A DNA stretch of 64,000 bases from Roseovarius nanhaiticus (lineage in GTDB: Bacteria; Pseudomonadota; Alphaproteobacteria; Rhodobacterales; Rhodobacteraceae): positions 537,774 to 601,773 of the forward strand of contig NZ_FTNV01000002.1 of the NCBI RefSeq assembly GCF_900156535.1. Reading direction: 5' to 3'. Below, piece after piece: positions 63,199-64,000 of this stretch; position 1 is the stretch's first letter; the number at the start of each line of letters is the position of its first letter. The translations under genes and the position numbers were made by a program. The notes beneath the pieces were generated by a model, which saw only the letters and a list, made by a program, of their open reading frames with translations, searched no databases and had not been told where the DNA came from.

Positions 63199-63790
63199 TA
63201 GAGAATCTGTCATAGAAAACATCAGGTTATTGGCATTCTGAAAAGCACCAGTCTGGGCTGGACGCGAAGGAGCCGGGTCGCAGACATGGTATCGGCGATG
63301 CAACCTTCTGGAATTGGCGGTCCAAGCACGGCGGGATGGAGGTTTCTGACAGGCGGCGTCTAAAGGCTCTGAGATTGAGAACGCCAAGCTGCAGAATTGG
63401 AGGATTCAGAACGGGCCCCACTGGGGTAAGTTCCCAAAACAACGCTTGCCGAGTAGATAACGGATGTGGCGACGCTGAAAGAGATGCTCGGAAAAACACT
63501 TCTTAGGCACGGTTCCAGGAGGACTGCCGTGAACTGAGCCATGAAAACCAAGGGCTACAAACGGAGGCGCACCTGTGCGTCGGCGAGAATCGAGCCGCGC
63601 GTGCATTGGCGCGTAAAACGCCTGGCAGACGCTGGGTTGCGTGTCAGGAGGAAGGATCTGGCTCTTGGACGGAAGCGGTTTTTATATCTGCGTCTGCAAA
63701 TCCCGCTGAAGAGAATGGGCTAACGGATGGACTGAAAATTCTGCCCGCTTTATAAGGAGCAAAAGTTAACCGTTCGCAAAGAGGTCTCAC
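63199..63790 (+). pseudogene. Decayed IS3-family transposase (orfA and start of orfB)
   Basis: Read across frameshifts and stops, this region gives QVIGILK, then GLDAKE, RHGIGDATFWNWRSKHGGME, VSDRRRLKAL, ENAKLQ, VATLKEMLGK, then an orfB-like RRTAVN, KTKGYKRRRTCA, IEPRVH, KDLALGRKRF and KEQKLTVRK. This is the order of orfA and orfB of IS3-family (IS407-like) transposases. At least two frameshifts and in-frame stops disable it. No terminal repeats are identified. Confidence 0.75.
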
Positions 63791-63794
63791 GCAG

Positions 63795-63983
<189 letters not shown>

Positions 63984-64000
63984 CCATTTGCGCCTCACGT

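Noticed and set aside
62464..63387. 307-codon frame on the minus strand
   Set aside because: It runs across both the hypothetical gene and the transposase debris, has no known motif, and the opposite strand explains both parts better.

Overview
The window is high-GC, gene-dense DNA that looks like a marine roseobacter-group alphaproteobacterium (Rhodobacterales). The signs are three Hint-domain proteins with Rhodobacterales-type architecture, the hsp20-DUF1150 pair, the lgt-midA-pgeF run, the bifunctional ATP sulfurylase/APS kinase, a serC-type leader RNA, and clusters for carnitine and apparently DMSP catabolism. No plasmid or phage core genes were seen. The only RNA gene found is an initiator tRNA at the right end, next to a decayed IS3-family element.

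Layout. 1-6.2 kb: a leftward carnitine-catabolism operon (BKACE-type cleavage enzyme, SDR, fused carnitine dehydrogenase/thioesterase, acyl-CoA dehydrogenase, acyl-CoA synthetase cut by the edge) with a divergent AraC/GATase-like regulator. 6.2-14.7 kb: housekeeping (ketoacyl synthase III-like protein, 2-hydroxyacid dehydrogenase, CsaA, proC, YbjN, an S24-like regulator, ubiK, lgt, midA, pgeF). 15-24 kb: a Hint protein, lrp/trxB divergent pair, MBL hydrolase, sat-cysC, an AT-rich patch with a glycosyltransferase, and hsp20/DUF1150 behind a likely heat-shock promoter. 23.3-29.2 kb: YdcH, purE, purK, rnr, a DUF2064 protein and dapE. 29.5-32.2 kb: two tandem Hint proteins. 32-41 kb: Ca2+/Na+ exchanger, dapD, LOG protein, two paralogous small proteins, rlmN, a DUF4259 protein, an IalB-like protein, asparaginase and serB. 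41.1-44 kb: serC-serA with an RNA leader and a terminator. 44-47.6 kb: a leftward sulfur operon (SulP, two YeeE/YedE halves, a persulfide-dioxygenase-like MBL protein). 47.8-58.3 kb: LysR regulator, a GMC alcohol dehydrogenase (DddA-like), a double-CaiB CoA-transferase (DddD-like), and an opposed Liv-type ABC transporter operon with a GST. 58.6-62.1 kb: a TAXI-TRAP transporter operon. 62.1-64 kb: one hypothetical gene, IS debris and tRNA-fMet.

How it fits together. Two loci would turn methylated-onium osmolytes into carbon and energy. The left locus takes L-carnitine through 3-dehydrocarnitine and betainyl-CoA to glycine betaine. The right locus probably attaches CoA to DMSP, releases DMS, and oxidises the 3-hydroxypropionate product with the GMC enzyme. 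The opposed Liv-type transporter could bring in the substrate. The sulfur operon next door handles inorganic or persulfide sulfur. Substrate assignments are inferred from family and context. Families were recognised by eye and no search was run.
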